A stretch of DNA of 64,000 nt, taken from an uncultured Anaerolineae bacterium (GTDB taxonomy: Bacteria > Chloroflexota > Anaerolineae > Anaerolineales > Villigracilaceae). The DNA lies in contig CAIJPN010000017.1 of assembly GCA_903822545.1 (NCBI GenBank), forward strand, positions 62,001 to 126,000, read 5' to 3'. Numbering within the stretch: the stretch's first letter is position 1; each line of letters begins with the position of its first letter. Shown here one piece after another: positions 33,172 to 42,152 of the stretch. Position numbers and translations under genes: made by a program. The notes under the pieces are model-generated. The model saw only the letters and a program-made list of their open reading frames with translations, had not been told where the DNA came from and did no database searches.

Positions 33172-33708
33172 TCATCTCTCCTTGTTTAGCATTTTTACCG
33201 CAGTTTCAATATCTGGCGCGAATTGTAACAGGTCGCGCTGGTGCTGGGGCGTGTAGCTGCCCTGCTGGTTGAAAACCTGGTCAAGAACGGACTGCCAGCC
33301 GCTCCCAACCAGGATAAGCGGCCTCCGGTGGATGCTCTCCACGATCATCAGGTTCCACATCAGCGAGATTTCGGCCAGGGTGCCGGGGCCGCCGGGCAGG
33401 GCAATGGCGGCGTCGCAGCCGTTAATTAGGGCGCCCAACCTGTCAAAAAGAGTCTTCTTTCGTCTTTCCTCTTTCACCCAGGGGTTGGCTCCTACTTTGC
33501 GCCAGTTTTCGATATCTTCGCACGTCACGCCGATGACGTGACCGCCCGCTTCATGCGCTCCCCGGCTGACGGCTTCCATCGTCCCCATGTAGCCTCCCGT
33601 TAAAACGGCGTGGCCCGCCCCGGCAAGCAGTTTGCCGAGCTGCATGGCTTCCGCGTAAGCGGGTGAGCCTTCTTTGGGTTGGGAGCCGCCGAAAATTGTT
33701 ACATTCAT
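33172..33708 (-). CDS. LOG-family protein (TIGR00725/00730-like)
   Basis: A 178-residue Rossmann-fold protein. It has TIFGGSQP at the N-terminus, LTGGYMGTMEAVSRGA and the signature ALPGGPGTLAE. Family members release free cytokinin or other bases from nucleoside monophosphates (phosphoribohydrolase) and were often misnamed lysine decarboxylases. The physiological substrate here is unknown. A hairpin of GAGA/TCTC units separates it from proS. Confidence 0.85.
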   Translation of the reverse strand: MNVTIFGGSQPKEGSPAYAEAMQLGKLLAGAGHAVLTGGYMGTMEAVSRGAHEAGGHVIGVTCEDIENWRKVGANPWVKEERRKKTLFDRLGALINGCDAAIALPGGPGTLAEISLMWNLMIVESIHRRPLILVGSGWQSVLDQVFNQQGSYTPQHQRDLLQFAPDIETAVKMLNKER

Positions 33709-33760
33709 GATAATTTCACCGGGTTACAGGTTTTAGCTCGCAAATCGTTTGACCTTTGGC

Positions 33761-34069
33761 TTATGATTCTTTATCCCATTCACGGGATGAGTTGACTTTT
33801 AGCTTCTCTAAAACTGCCTGTTCGAGATCGATGCCGGAGACGGAGGCAAGCTGGAGCAGGTACAGGGTCACATCGGCCAGTTCGCTGGCAAGTTCGGTTT
33901 TGTCTTTGGCATCTTCTTGCCACTGGAAGTGCTCGAGGATTTCGGCAGCTTCCAGCGAAAGGGAAATGGCCAGGTTGCGGGGAGTTTGCGGGCGTTTGGA
34001 TTCTTTTTCGTACCAGCCTTTCGAGCGGACGAAACGGTGCATTTCTTCGGTGAGTTGTTTGATATCCAT
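33761..34069 (-). CDS. MazG-like nucleotide pyrophosphohydrolase
   Basis: A 102-residue all-alpha NTP pyrophosphatase. The metal-binding acidic helices are SLEAAEILEHFQW (about 41-53) and ELASELADVTLYLLQLA (about 64-80), the E-x-x-E plus E-x-x-D pattern of the MazG/dUTPase superfamily. It likely hydrolyses non-canonical or excess dNTPs. Upstream, on the same strand, lie a -10 box, a tiny ORF and a terminator hairpin (34111-34233), so expression may be attenuated. Confidence 0.85.
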   Translation of the reverse strand: MDIKQLTEEMHRFVRSKGWYEKESKRPQTPRNLAISLSLEAAEILEHFQWQEDAKDKTELASELADVTLYLLQLASVSGIDLEQAVLEKLKVNSSREWDKES

Positions 34070-34110
34070 AACGGAAGCCTGCGTCAGGGCGGTGGGTGTG
34101 GCTTTTTCCC

Positions 34111-34233
34111 ATAAAAAAACGGCTCGCCGCGTCTGGGAGCCGTTTATATACGTCGAAACGAACCTATCCAGACCGGGAGGTTTGTGTTTTTGGGGATGGG
34201 GACGGGTTCCAAGTTTGCATGGCGGCTATTATA
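34111..34233 (-). ncRNA. Candidate short transcript or attenuator upstream of the MazG-like gene
   Basis: On the minus strand a TATAAT (34233-34228) is followed 7 nt later by an ATG (34220) opening an 18-codon frame (MQTWNPSPSPKTQTSRSG, stop at 34164). Then comes a perfect 9-bp hairpin AAACGGCTC / GAGCCGTTT (34117-34145) with a run of seven T. This looks like a transcript of about 110 nt that ends before the MazG-like gene, either a small RNA or a leader with attenuator. The -35 is weak. Confidence 0.5.
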
Positions 34234-34256
34234 CCTGAAAATGTGACATTTGTTCC

Positions 34257-34285
34257 TTGACAGGGGTGTGGATGTGTTTTATTAT
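34257..34285 (+). promoter_or_regulatory. Promoter of the copper operon
   Basis: TTGACA (34257-34262) and TATTAT (34280-34285) with a 17-nt spacer form a near-consensus sigma70 promoter for csoR. It lies back to back with the minus-strand -10 at 34228-34233. Confidence 0.85.
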
Positions 34286-34286
34286 T

Positions 34287-34318
34287 TTGATACCCCACCC
34301 CCCTGGGGGGGGTATCAA
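34287..34318. promoter_or_regulatory. CsoR operator
   Basis: A 32-bp palindrome with ends TTGATACCCC and GGGGTATCAA around a C-run/G-run core starts right after the -10 box, so bound CsoR would block RNA polymerase. This layout (TA + C-run / G-run + TA) is the known form of CsoR sites. Copper binding should release the repressor. Confidence 0.85.
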
Positions 34319-34335
34319 AGAGAAAGAATAAACCA

Positions 34336-34605
34336 ATGAATGAATCGACCACACTCCGAAGATTGAAAACGATTGAAGGCCACCTGAAAGGCGTTATCCG
34401 CATGGTGGAGGAAGATGCTTATTGCATCGATGTTATCCGCCAGATCCAGGCGGTGGAGTCGGCTCTGAACAAGGTCAGCGCCGGGATTTTGGATGAGCAC
34501 TTGAATTCGTGCGTTATCACGGCCATCCAGGGCGATGACCCCAAGGAGCGCGAGCGTGTGCTGAAGGAAATCTCGGAAGTGTTCGAGATGGCGAATAAAG
34601 TTTAA
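34336..34605 (+). CDS. csoR: Copper-sensing repressor of the CsoR family
   Basis: An 89-residue all-helical repressor. The Cu(I) ligand set Cys30, His55, Cys59 has the same 25- and 4-residue spacing as known CsoR proteins (C-H-C), not the set of nickel-sensing RcnR. It lies directly behind its operator and in front of copper genes, so it is autoregulated and controls copZ-copA and probably the rest of the cluster. Confidence 0.92.
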   Translation: MNESTTLRRLKTIEGHLKGVIRMVEEDAYCIDVIRQIQAVESALNKVSAGILDEHLNSCVITAIQGDDPKERERVLKEISEVFEMANKV

Positions 34606-34608
34606 CCT

Positions 34609-34636
34609 GTAGGATCGCAACGTGTTGCGCCCCTAC
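34609..34636. repeat. Degenerate GTAGG...CGCAAC palindrome
   Basis: GTAGGatCGCAAC (34609-34621) pairs with GTTGCGccCCTAC (34624-34636) except for two positions. It is a diverged member of the GTAGGGGCGCAGC family, placed between csoR and copZ. Confidence 0.6.
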
Positions 34637-34662
34637 CTAACCAACCCAAAGGAGAAAATCTC

Positions 34663-34878
34663 ATGACCACCGTAAAGTATTCCGTTCCCAATATTTCTTG
34701 CATGCACTGTGTCCACACCATCCAGACCGAAGTTGCAGATGTGGCTGGCGTTAAGGCCGTCAAAGCCGATGCCCCGACCAAGGCTGTCGAAATCACCTTC
34801 GATGCCCCCGCGACAGAAGACAAAATCAAAGCCCTGCTGGCTGAAATCAATTACCCCGTTGCCGGTCTGGCGCTCTAA
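34663..34878 (+). CDS. copZ: Copper chaperone (heavy-metal-associated domain)
   Basis: A 71-residue HMA domain with Cys13 and Cys16 in ISCMHCVH and the usual beta-alpha-beta pattern. It carries Cu(I) in the cytoplasm to the ATPase encoded next. AAAGGAG lies before the ATG. Placement between csoR and copA supports the call. Confidence 0.9.
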   Translation: MTTVKYSVPNISCMHCVHTIQTEVADVAGVKAVKADAPTKAVEITFDAPATEDKIKALLAEINYPVAGLAL

Positions 34879-34888
34879 TCCTGTTTAC

Positions 34889-34931
34889 CAGTTGCCCGGT
34901 TCCTTCGTTTCCAGTTGAAACCGGGCAACTG
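34889..34931 (+). other. Hairpin between copZ and copA
   Basis: CAGTTGCCCGGTT (34889-34901) and AACCGGGCAACTG (34919-34931) form a perfect 13-bp stem with a 17-nt loop. No T-run follows, so it more likely stabilises copZ mRNA than ends it. Confidence 0.65.
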
Positions 34932-34959
34932 AATAACTGTACAACTGGATAACCCAAAA

Positions 34960-37900
34960 ATGACAGATACCAAACAACTCACCCTGCCCGTTACCGGGAT
35001 GACCTGTGCCAATTGTGTGGCTACGGTCGAGCGGAATTTGAAAAGACTCGATGGCGTTTCCACCGCTGTCGTTAATCTCTCCTCCGAACGTGCCACAGTC
35101 GAGTTTGACTCGGCCAAACTGGGGCTGACGGAACTGATCGCGCGCGTTGAGCGCGCCGGGTATGGGATTGCCACCGGCGAAGCAGACCTGATCATCAAAC
35201 GCCTGTCGGATGCCAACGATGCCAACCGCCTGGAGAAAGCCATTGCCAAATTGGATGGCGTGCTCGAAGCGCAGGTGACCTTTACCACTGAAAAAGCGCG
35301 CGTCAAATACGTGCCGACCATCATCTCGCAGGCCGAACTGCGCCGCGCGGTCAGTGCCGCCGGGTTCGAGGCGCTGGAACTGGGCGGCCAGGCTGAAGAT
35401 GCCGAAGCCAAAGCCCGCGAGCACGAAATCAGCGAACAACGCCGCCTGCTGATCATCGGCACGATTTTTGCCCTGCCGCTCTTCCTGCTTTCGATGGGCA
35501 AGGATTTCAACCTGCTGCCAGAGTTTTTCTACCTGCCCGGGCATGTGGAAATGGCCGCCAGAATGGGTGGGATGCACCCCGGCCAACCCTGGCTGAACTG
35601 GTTGATGCTGGTGTTGGCGACCCCTGTGCAGTTTTACGTGGGCTGGCAATATTATGTGGGCGCGTATAAATCACTGCGCAATGGCTCGGCCAATATGGAT
35701 GTGCTCATCGCGATGGGTTCATCGGTGGCCTATCTGTACTCGCTGCCGGTCACTTTTGGCTGGCTGGATGGACATGTCTACTTTGAAACGGCTGCCGTTA
35801 TCATCACTTTGATCCGGCTGGGAAAGTTCCTCGAAGCCCGCGCCAAAGGCCGTACCTCCGAAGCAATCAAAAAGCTGATGGGGCTGCGCGCCAAAACCGC
35901 CCGCATCGTGCGCGATGGGCAGGAACTGGAAGTGCCAGTTGACGAAGTCAAAGTGGGGGATGTGGTACTGGTGCGCCCCGGCGAGAAAATCCCGGTGGAT
36001 GGTGTTGTCGTGGAAGGCCGCTCAACCATCGACGAATCGATGCTAACTGGCGAATCTCTGCCGGTGGAGAAGAAACCTGGTGACCCGGTCATCGGCGCCA
36101 CGCTGAACAAGGTTGGAATGCTGCGTTTTGAAGCCACCAAAGTAGGCAAAGAAACCGCCCTGGCGCAGATCATCCGCCTGGTGGAAGATGCCCAGGGCAG
36201 CAAAGCGCCCATCCAGGCGATGGCAGATCAAGTTTCAGGGATTTTCGTCCCGGCTGTGATTGCCATCGCCGCCCTGACGTTTGCTGGCTGGTATTTCTTC
36301 GGCCCGGCGCTGGCTGCCAATGCTGGCGTGACCGTTTTCACCCGCGCACTGATCAACATGGTGGCCGTGCTGGTGATCGCCTGTCCGTGCGCCATGGGGC
36401 TTGCCACGCCTACGGCGGTTATGGTTGGCACCGGCAAAGGCGCAGAGATGGGCATCCTGTTCAAGAGCAGCGAAGCCTTGGAGCGCGCCGGGAATGTCTC
36501 GGTGGTGGTGCTCGATAAAACCGGCACGATTACTAAAGGCCAGCCGGCCGTGACCGATGTTGTGGTAAATGGCAAATGGTCAGCAGAAGAAATCCTGCGG
36601 CTGGCTGCCTCGGTTGAAAAAGGCAGTGAGCACCCGCTTGGGGAGGCGATCTGGGCCGAGGCCACAAGTAAAGGCCTGAGCCTGTCGGAACTCGCCGGGT
36701 TCCAGGCCGAGGCCGGGCACGGTGTTGAAGCCGAAGTGGACGGTCACAGCGTGGCGGTTGGCAACCTCCGCATGATGGAAAAACGCAGTTATTCGCTCGA
36801 AAGCCTGCGTCCTGAAGTGGAACGCCTGCAAGGTGAAGCCAAAACTGCCATGCTGGTGGCGGTGGACGGTGTGGTCGGTGGCATTATCGCCGTGGCTGAC
36901 ACGCTGAAGGATGGCTCGACCGAAGCGATTGCCGAACTGCATTACATGGGCCTGAAAGTGGCCATGATCACTGGCGATAACCGCAAAACTGCCGAGGCGA
37001 TCGCAAAGCAGGTTGGCATCGATATTGTGCTGGCCGAAGTGCTGCCCGAAGGCAAATCTTCCGAAGTAAAACGGCTGCAACAGGCTGACAAAGCTACCGG
37101 TAAACCCGGCAATGTGGTCGCGATGGTCGGCGATGGCGTCAACGATGCGCCTGCGCTGGCCCAGGCGGATGTCGGCATTGCCATTGGCACCGGCACCGAT
37201 GTGGCCATGGCCGCCGCCCCGGTGACGCTCATCAGCGGTGACCTGCGCGGTGTGGCGCGTTCGATTGCGCTTTCGCGCCAGACTCTCACCACCATCAAGC
37301 AAAACCTGTTCTGGGCGTTTTTCTACAACATCATCCTCATCCCATCTGCTGCGCTTGGCTACCTGAACCCCATGTTGGCGGCCCTGGCGATGGCGTTTAG
37401 CTCGGTTTTTGTGGTCAGCAACAGCCTGCGCCTGCGCAGCTACAAGGTTGAGTCGGCCAATGCTCCCAAGACGCTCTCGGCGCGGCTCTCCCAGTTTGCT
37501 TTCCGCGCAGTGACAGCCGTGTTGATCGTCGGTGGGCTGACGCTGTTCCTGTTCAACGGCCCGCTGAAGATGGTCGGTATGCGCCTGGCGGCCACCCCGC
37601 AGACGGCTGTTGTTGCCGGAACGCCCAGCACACTCAATCTCAACCTGGTCAACCTGATCGGCAGCAACATCAACAGCCTGCAAGCCGCTAATTTCAAGTT
37701 TGACAACAAAATTTCTTACAATTTCTACGTGGCCGTCATTGCGCGCGACCTGTCATTCATCCAGGCCCAGCCGGTGCTGCCGCCCGATGTGAAGGTGGAG
37801 ATCAGCATGAGCGATGGCATGGACAACATGCTCAGCTCGGGCCAGGCCACGATGATTAGCCCGGTCTCGCCGGTCAGCACCAACCTGCAAACCGCCATCA

Positions 37901-38355
37901 CCTTCCCGGCGGATGGGCAATATATGGTTTTTGTCGATTTCATCCAGGATGGGACGCAACCGATCACACTGTCCACCCCGCTCAATATCGGCACCGCTGC
38001 CATGCCCCTTGCCAGCCTCCAGGCAGAGTCTCCCCTGACACAAACCGTCGCCGACCTGACCGTCACCATGAAACGCGATGAAGTCATTACTGCCGGACAA
38101 GACAGCCTGCTCAGTTTTTCAATCATAGACGCCAAGGGCTTCAACCGCACCCCCGAGTTTGGCATGGCTGCCCATCACACATCCCTCTACATCGTCGATG
38201 AATCCGTCAGCATGTTTATTCGCCCCACCCTTTCCGAGCGTCAGACAGTAGGCTACTGGGTCAACTTCCCGAAACCGGGGCGTTACAAAGCCTGGGTCGA
38301 GTTCGTCCACAATGACAAATTCCAGCAGGTTTCTTTTGTGCTGGAAGTAAAATAG
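34960..38355 (+). CDS. copA: Copper P1B-type ATPase with fused extracytoplasmic C-terminal domain
   Basis: A 1131-residue protein, 300 or so longer than usual CopA. N-terminal HMA1 has Cys16 and Cys19 (GMTCANC). A second HMA-like domain (about 75-142) has lost both cysteines (SDANDAN at that place). The pump core has TGESLPV, ACPCAMG (about 474-480), DKTGTITKG (phosphorylated Asp near 518), SEHPLGE and [14 protein letters not shown]. After the last core helices an additional helix (about 852-868) leads to about 260 residues rich in beta strands, probably two Ig-like sandwiches; the second ends [16 protein letters not shown], like secreted domains of metal-resistance proteins. Confidence 0.92.
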   Translation: MTDTKQLTLPVTGMTCANCVATVERNLKRLDGVSTAVVNLSSERATVEFDSAKLGLTELIARVERAGYGIATGEADLIIKRLSDANDANRLEKAIAKLDGVLEAQVTFTTEKARVKYVPTIISQAELRRAVSAAGFEALELGGQAEDAEAKAREHEISEQRRLLIIGTIFALPLFLLSMGKDFNLLPEFFYLPGHVEMAARMGGMHPGQPWLNWLMLVLATPVQFYVGWQYYVGAYKSLRNGSANMDVLIAMGSSVAYLYSLPVTFGWLDGHVYFETAAVIITLIRLGKFLEARAKGRTSEAIKKLMGLRAKTARIVRDGQELEVPVDEVKVGDVVLVRPGEKIPVDGVVVEGRSTIDESMLTGESLPVEKKPGDPVIGATLNKVGMLRFEATKVGKETALAQIIRLVEDAQGSKAPIQAMADQVSGIFVPAVIAIAALTFAGWYFFGPALAANAGVTVFTRALINMVAVLVIACPCAMGLATPTAVMVGTGKGAEMGILFKSSEALERAGNVSVVVLDKTGTITKGQPAVTDVVVNGKWSAEEILRLAASVEKGSEHPLGEAIWAEATSKGLSLSELAGFQAEAGHGVEAEVDGHSVAVGNLRMMEKRSYSLESLRPEVERLQGEAKTAMLVAVDGVVGGIIAVADTLKDGSTEAIAELHYMGLKVAMITGDNRKTAEAIAKQVGIDIVLAEVLPEGKSSEVKRLQQADKATGKPGNVVAMVGDGVNDAPALAQADVGIAIGTGTDVAMAAAPVTLISGDLRGVARSIALSRQTLTTIKQNLFWAFFYNIILIPSAALGYLNPMLAALAMAFSSVFVVSNSLRLRSYKVESANAPKTLSARLSQFAFRAVTAVLIVGGLTLFLFNGPLKMVGMRLAATPQTAVVAGTPSTLNLNLVNLIGSNINSLQAANFKFDNKISYNFYVAVIARDLSFIQAQPVLPPDVKVEISMSDGMDNMLSSGQATMISPVSPVSTNLQTAITFPADGQYMVFVDFIQDGTQPITLSTPLNIGTAAMPLASLQAESPLTQTVADLTVTMKRDEVITAGQDSLLSFSIIDAKGFNRTPEFGMAAHHTSLYIVDESVSMFIRPTLSERQTVGYWVNFPKPGRYKAWVEFVHNDKFQQVSFVLEVK

Positions 38356-38365
38356 CCAAATTTAC

Positions 38366-39418
38366 ATGGAACAATACCTGATCGCATTTTTCACGGGCCT
38401 TACCACCGGCGGACTTTCCTGCCTGGCGGTGCAAGGCGGCTTACTCGCCACCGCCATCGAACAAACGCTGGAACAGGGCATCATCAACCAGCCTCCCGTT
38501 CGCAAAGGCAAAAAAAAGGCATTCAAAGCCCCCCAGCCCAACCCGGCCCTGCCCATCTTGCTCTTCCTGGGCGCAAAAGTCTTCATGTATACCTTGTTGG
38601 GTTTCTTGCTGGGCGCGCTTGGCTCGATTTTCCAACTCAGCACCCTCATGCGCGCCATTTTGCTCGTTGCTATCGGCATCTTCATGATCGGCAACGCCCT
38701 GCGCATGCTCAACATCCACCCCATTTTTCGCTACTTTGCCATCGAGCCGCCTAAATTCATCACCCGCGCCATCCGGCGCACAGCCCGCAGCGGCGATGCC
38801 ATTGCCCCGCTCTTCCTTGGCGCACTCACAGTCCTGATCCCGTGCGGCGTCACCCAGGCCATGATGGCCGTAGCCATCGCCAGCGGCAGCCCAACCGAGG
38901 GCGCCATGCTCATGCTGGCCTTTACCCTCGGCACCACCCCGGTGTTTTTCCTTGTCTCCTACCTTGCCACCAGCCTGGGGCAGCGCACCGAAGGCCTGTT
39001 CATGCGCCTGGTGGCCGTGGTCATCTTGATTTTGGGATTTATATCGATAGACTCTGGCGCCACGTTAATGGGATTCCGCTACTCTGTAACCAATCTCGTT
39101 TCCGATAGCTTCCAGACCGCCCCTCAGCCTGTCTCATCGTTAAACCAGCTTCCCGGCACGCTGACACTCCAGGCTGAAAATGATGGCTACTTCCCGCGCA
39201 AACTGGCCGCCCCGGCAGGGGTTCCGGTCACACTCAATGTTGTCACCGACAAAACCTATTCATGCGCCCGCGCCTTCGTCATCCCCGACCTGGGCGTGGA
39301 AACTTTGCTGCCCGAAAGCGGCACCGTTCCCATCCAGATCCCGCCCCAAAAACCCGGCTACCAGATGTTCTTCACCTGTTCGATGGGCATGTATACTGGT
39401 GTGATTGTTTTTCAATGA
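38366..39418 (+). CDS. TauE/SafE-family (COG2836) membrane protein with cupredoxin-like tail
   Basis: A 350-residue protein. Residues 1-235 hold about six helices in two halves, including LIPCGVTQAMMAVAIASGSPTEGAMLMLAFTLGTTP, typical of the CcdA/SafE-like COG2836 proteins found with copper and oxidase genes. Residues about 255-350 form a beta-rich extracytoplasmic domain with YSCARAFVIPDLG and FFTCSMGMYTG, where the Cys/Met residues could bind copper as in cupredoxins. It probably handles Cu or thiol redox at the membrane. It follows copA after 10 nt. Confidence 0.8.
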   Translation: MEQYLIAFFTGLTTGGLSCLAVQGGLLATAIEQTLEQGIINQPPVRKGKKKAFKAPQPNPALPILLFLGAKVFMYTLLGFLLGALGSIFQLSTLMRAILLVAIGIFMIGNALRMLNIHPIFRYFAIEPPKFITRAIRRTARSGDAIAPLFLGALTVLIPCGVTQAMMAVAIASGSPTEGAMLMLAFTLGTTPVFFLVSYLATSLGQRTEGLFMRLVAVVILILGFISIDSGATLMGFRYSVTNLVSDSFQTAPQPVSSLNQLPGTLTLQAENDGYFPRKLAAPAGVPVTLNVVTDKTYSCARAFVIPDLGVETLLPESGTVPIQIPPQKPGYQMFFTCSMGMYTGVIVFQ

Positions 39419-39466
39419 GTTTTTCTTTCTTGAGTTGACGAAAGAGAAAGAAGAAAGAATAAAATT

Positions 39467-39676
39467 GTGGTCAAAAAAACGTTCAAAATCACCGACATGC
39501 ACTGCGCCAACTGCGCCATGGCGCTTGAGTCGATTGAAGACAAACTGCCCGGCATTAGGGAAATCAACGCCAGCTATAAAAAAGCCGAGATGGTGGTTGA
39601 ATTTGACGAAAAAATCGTAACCGAAGCCCAAATTCTGGCGGCGGTTGAGAAAAAAGGGTATCATGTTGGGTCATGA
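39467..39676 (+). CDS. Small heavy-metal-associated domain protein
   Basis: A 69-residue HMA domain starting at GTG (39467), with Cys13 and Cys16 in MHCANCAM. A second cytoplasmic metallochaperone of the copper cluster, different in sequence from CopZ. Its stop overlaps the ATG of the next gene (ATGA), so translation is coupled although the next gene is unrelated to copper. Confidence 0.85.
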   Translation: MVKKTFKITDMHCANCAMALESIEDKLPGIREINASYKKAEMVVEFDEKIVTEAQILAAVEKKGYHVGS

Positions 39677-41505
39677 CATCTATCGAACTCCTTTCCCCGG
39701 CCAAAGATCTTGAAACCGGCCTCGCTGCCATCAACTGCGGGGCCGATGCCGTTTATATCGGCGCATCCAAATTTGGGGCGCGTGAAGCGGCTGGAAATTC
39801 GCTCGGCGATGTCGAGCAGCTGATCCAGTATGCGCACCGTTACTGGGCCAAAATCTACGTGGTGGTCAATACCCTGCTGCGCGATGACGAAATCGACGAG
39901 GCCGTCAAACTCATCCACCAGGTTTACAACGCCGGGGCAGACGCGCTCATCATCCAGGATGTGGGCCTGCTGGAGTGCGACCTGCCGCCCCTGCCGCTCT
40001 TCGCCAGCACCCAGATGCACAACCACACCCCCGAGCGGGTGGCTTTCCTTGAAAAGGTGGGTTTCAAGCGCGCAATCCTGGCGCGCGAACTTAGCCTGGA
40101 GCAAATTCGCGCCATTCGGGCGCAAACCACGTTGGAGCTGGAGAGTTTCATCCACGGGGCGTTGTGTGTGTGCTACAGCGGGCAGTGCTACCTGAGCTAC
40201 GCCAACGGTGGCCGCAGCGGCAATCGCGGGCAGTGCGCCCAGCCCTGCCGCCATTCGTATTCCCTGCTGGATGCGACCGGCAAAACCCTGGTAAAAGACC
40301 GCCACCTGCTCTCCATCCGCGACTTGAACCTGACTGCCAGCCTGGGCGAGATGCTCGAAGCGGGGGTGACTTCGTTCAAAATCGAAGGGCGACTCAAAGA
40401 TGCTAATTACGTAAAGAATGTGGTCGGCCACTACCGCCGCGCGCTGGATGTGATTTTGAACGAAACAGGTCGCGAAAAAGCATCTTCTGGTGAAGTGCGG
40501 CTGGATTTTGTGCCGGATGTGAATAAAACCTTCAATCGGGGCTATACCACCTATTACCTGCATGGACGCGGTGACCGGGTGGAATCGAACGCTACCCCAA
40601 AAATGAGCGGGGAATCGCTTGGGAAAATATCCGCCCTGGGGCGTGCTTCCTTTACCCTGGCATCTGCCGCCCTGCTGCATAATGGCGATGGGTTGACGTT
40701 TTTTAATCGCGCGGGTGAGCTGCAAGGGACGAGTGTTAACCGCGTGGAGGGGAAAACTGTCTACCCGGCGAAGATGGACGGGTTGGAACCCGGCCTGGAG
40801 CTTTTCCGCAACCACGATCACGCTTTTTTGAATCAGCTGGAAAAAAGCCAGGATGAACGGCGGGTCGGCGTCAGGGCGGTGTTTTCCGAAACGGAATCAG
40901 GTTACAGCCTGTCATTGCGCGATGATAACGGGATCCAGGCCGAGGCTGAGATCCAAATCCAAAAGATTGAAGCCCAAAAGCCGGATGTGGCCCGGGCGAC
41001 GATTGAAAAACAAGTTGGCAAGCTGGGTGAGACGGAGTTTGCGCTTTTGTTGCTGCGTTTGGATGCTGTGGTAATGCCGTTCCTGCCGGTTTCGGTGTTG
41101 AATGAGCTGCGCCGCCTGGCGGTGGAGGCTTTGCGCGCGGCGCGTTTAACGGCGCGGCCGGTGGTACGCTGCGAAACTATGCCAAATGCCGCGCCATACC
41201 CTGAAAAGGAGCTTTCTTACCTGGGTAATGTGCTCAACCAACGCGCGATGGCTTTTTATCGGCGGCATGGTGTGACCAGGATTGAACCGGCGGCGGAAAG
41301 CGGGCTGGATATGCACGGGCGTAAGGTAATGACGACCAGGTATTGCGTCAAGTACCAGCTTGGGGATTGCCCGAGGGTGGCGCGGAATGTTATTCCGCGT
41401 TACGAAGAGCCGCTTTTCTTGCTGGATGAGAGCGGGCAGCACCTGCGCTTGAAATTTAATTGCAAAGAGTGTGTGATGGAAGTGATCTATACCCAAAGGG
41501 CATGA
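39673..41505 (+). CDS. U32 peptidase family protein (RlhA/TrhP-like)
   Basis: A 610-residue protein. The U32 signature ELESFIHGALCVCYSGQCYLSY and the cysteine set GNRGQCAQPCRHSY are present, with LSIRDLNLTASL and SFKIEGRLKDANYV downstream. A C-terminal cysteine pair is in FNCKECVMEV. Known relatives take part in hydroxylation of 23S rRNA C2501 or of tRNA wobble uridine rather than in proteolysis. A short palindrome encodes VARNVIPRY (41377-41404) between two conserved blocks near the end. Confidence 0.88.
   Translation: MTSIELLSPAKDLETGLAAINCGADAVYIGASKFGAREAAGNSLGDVEQLIQYAHRYWAKIYVVVNTLLRDDEIDEAVKLIHQVYNAGADALIIQDVGLLECDLPPLPLFASTQMHNHTPERVAFLEKVGFKRAILARELSLEQIRAIRAQTTLELESFIHGALCVCYSGQCYLSYANGGRSGNRGQCAQPCRHSYSLLDATGKTLVKDRHLLSIRDLNLTASLGEMLEAGVTSFKIEGRLKDANYVKNVVGHYRRALDVILNETGREKASSGEVRLDFVPDVNKTFNRGYTTYYLHGRGDRVESNATPKMSGESLGKISALGRASFTLASAALLHNGDGLTFFNRAGELQGTSVNRVEGKTVYPAKMDGLEPGLELFRNHDHAFLNQLEKSQDERRVGVRAVFSETESGYSLSLRDDNGIQAEAEIQIQKIEAQKPDVARATIEKQVGKLGETEFALLLLRLDAVVMPFLPVSVLNELRRLAVEALRAARLTARPVVRCETMPNAAPYPEKELSYLGNVLNQRAMAFYRRHGVTRIEPAAESGLDMHGRKVMTTRYCVKYQLGDCPRVARNVIPRYEEPLFLLDESGQHLRLKFNCKECVMEVIYTQRA
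41377..41404. repeat. GTGG-CGCGGAAT palindrome inside the U32 gene
   Basis: CGCGGAAT (41381-41388) pairs with ATTCCGCG (41392-41399); the ends are GTGG and TTAC, as in the intergenic copy at 31635-31657. It is read in frame and lies at a place where relatives have a short variable loop. Confidence 0.7.
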
Positions 41506-41506
41506 T

Positions 41507-41890
41507 ATGAGTAGGTATTTCAGCGTTGACGAGGCGAACGATGCGCTGCTCACTATCAGCCCGCTGATGGATGCCATCCAGGCCATTCGGCGCGATATCC
41601 TGGCGCGCCGGCCCGAGGTCTGGCCGGTGATCGAAAAAGCCGCCGGGAACGGTGGCAGCAAGGCGGCCAGCCGAATGGCGGTCAATTTTGAGCAGTTGGA
41701 TAAGCTGGTGCATCAGATCCAGGATATGGGTGTGATTTTGAAGGATATCAACACCGGGCTGCTGGATTTCCCGGCCCTGCGTGATGGGACTGAAGTGTAT
41801 TTGTGCTGGCGCTTTGGGGAAGGTTATATTGCTTTCTGGCACGAAATCGATGCCGGGTTCTCTGGCCGGCAGCCGATTGATACGTTTTAA
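41507..41890 (+). CDS. DUF2203 family protein
   Basis: A 127-residue soluble protein beginning RYFSVDEANDALLTISPLM, with a helical middle (about 12-85) and the conserved end LCWRFGEGYIAFWHEIDAGFSGRQPI. These are the hallmarks of DUF2203, whose function is unknown. The gene begins right after the U32 stop and overlaps by 4 nt, tail to tail, with the small minus-strand gene. Confidence 0.85.
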   Translation: MSRYFSVDEANDALLTISPLMDAIQAIRRDILARRPEVWPVIEKAAGNGGSKAASRMAVNFEQLDKLVHQIQDMGVILKDINTGLLDFPALRDGTEVYLCWRFGEGYIAFWHEIDAGFSGRQPIDTF

Positions 41891-42138
41891 GTGTAATTTT
41901 TGCTTTTGACACTCAGGTAAACGGTCTGGCTGCGCGTGCTGTAACCGGCCCAGACCGTTTTCCCTTCGATATTGTATTCGTTCAGCATGATGGAGCGCCC
42001 ATCTACACCGGTTTGTTCAACGTAACTGGTTTTGTTGTCTGGCAAGCTGGTGACTTTCACCTGTTCGTCTGTGGCGCTGCCGGTGCGGATAAAGTGTTCG
42101 ATTACCCTGAGTAAGATTTGCTTTTCTTCTGATGGCAT
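41887..42138 (-). CDS. Small protein of unknown function
   Basis: An 83-residue, probably soluble protein with a helical N-terminus (SEEKQILLRVIEHFIRTG) and a beta-rich rest. AGGAGAC precedes the ATG. It lies 14 nt behind the CarD-type gene and is probably co-transcribed. Family not recognised. Confidence 0.65.
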   Translation of the reverse strand: MPSEEKQILLRVIEHFIRTGSATDEQVKVTSLPDNKTSYVEQTGVDGRSIMLNEYNIEGKTVWAGYSTRSQTVYLSVKSKNYT

Positions 42139-42152
42139 TTTTTGTCTCCTGG

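Noticed and set aside
36580-37683. A 367-codon minus-strand frame opposite copA
   Set aside because: Antisense shadow of a conserved P-type ATPase; His/Gln/Arg-rich without motif.
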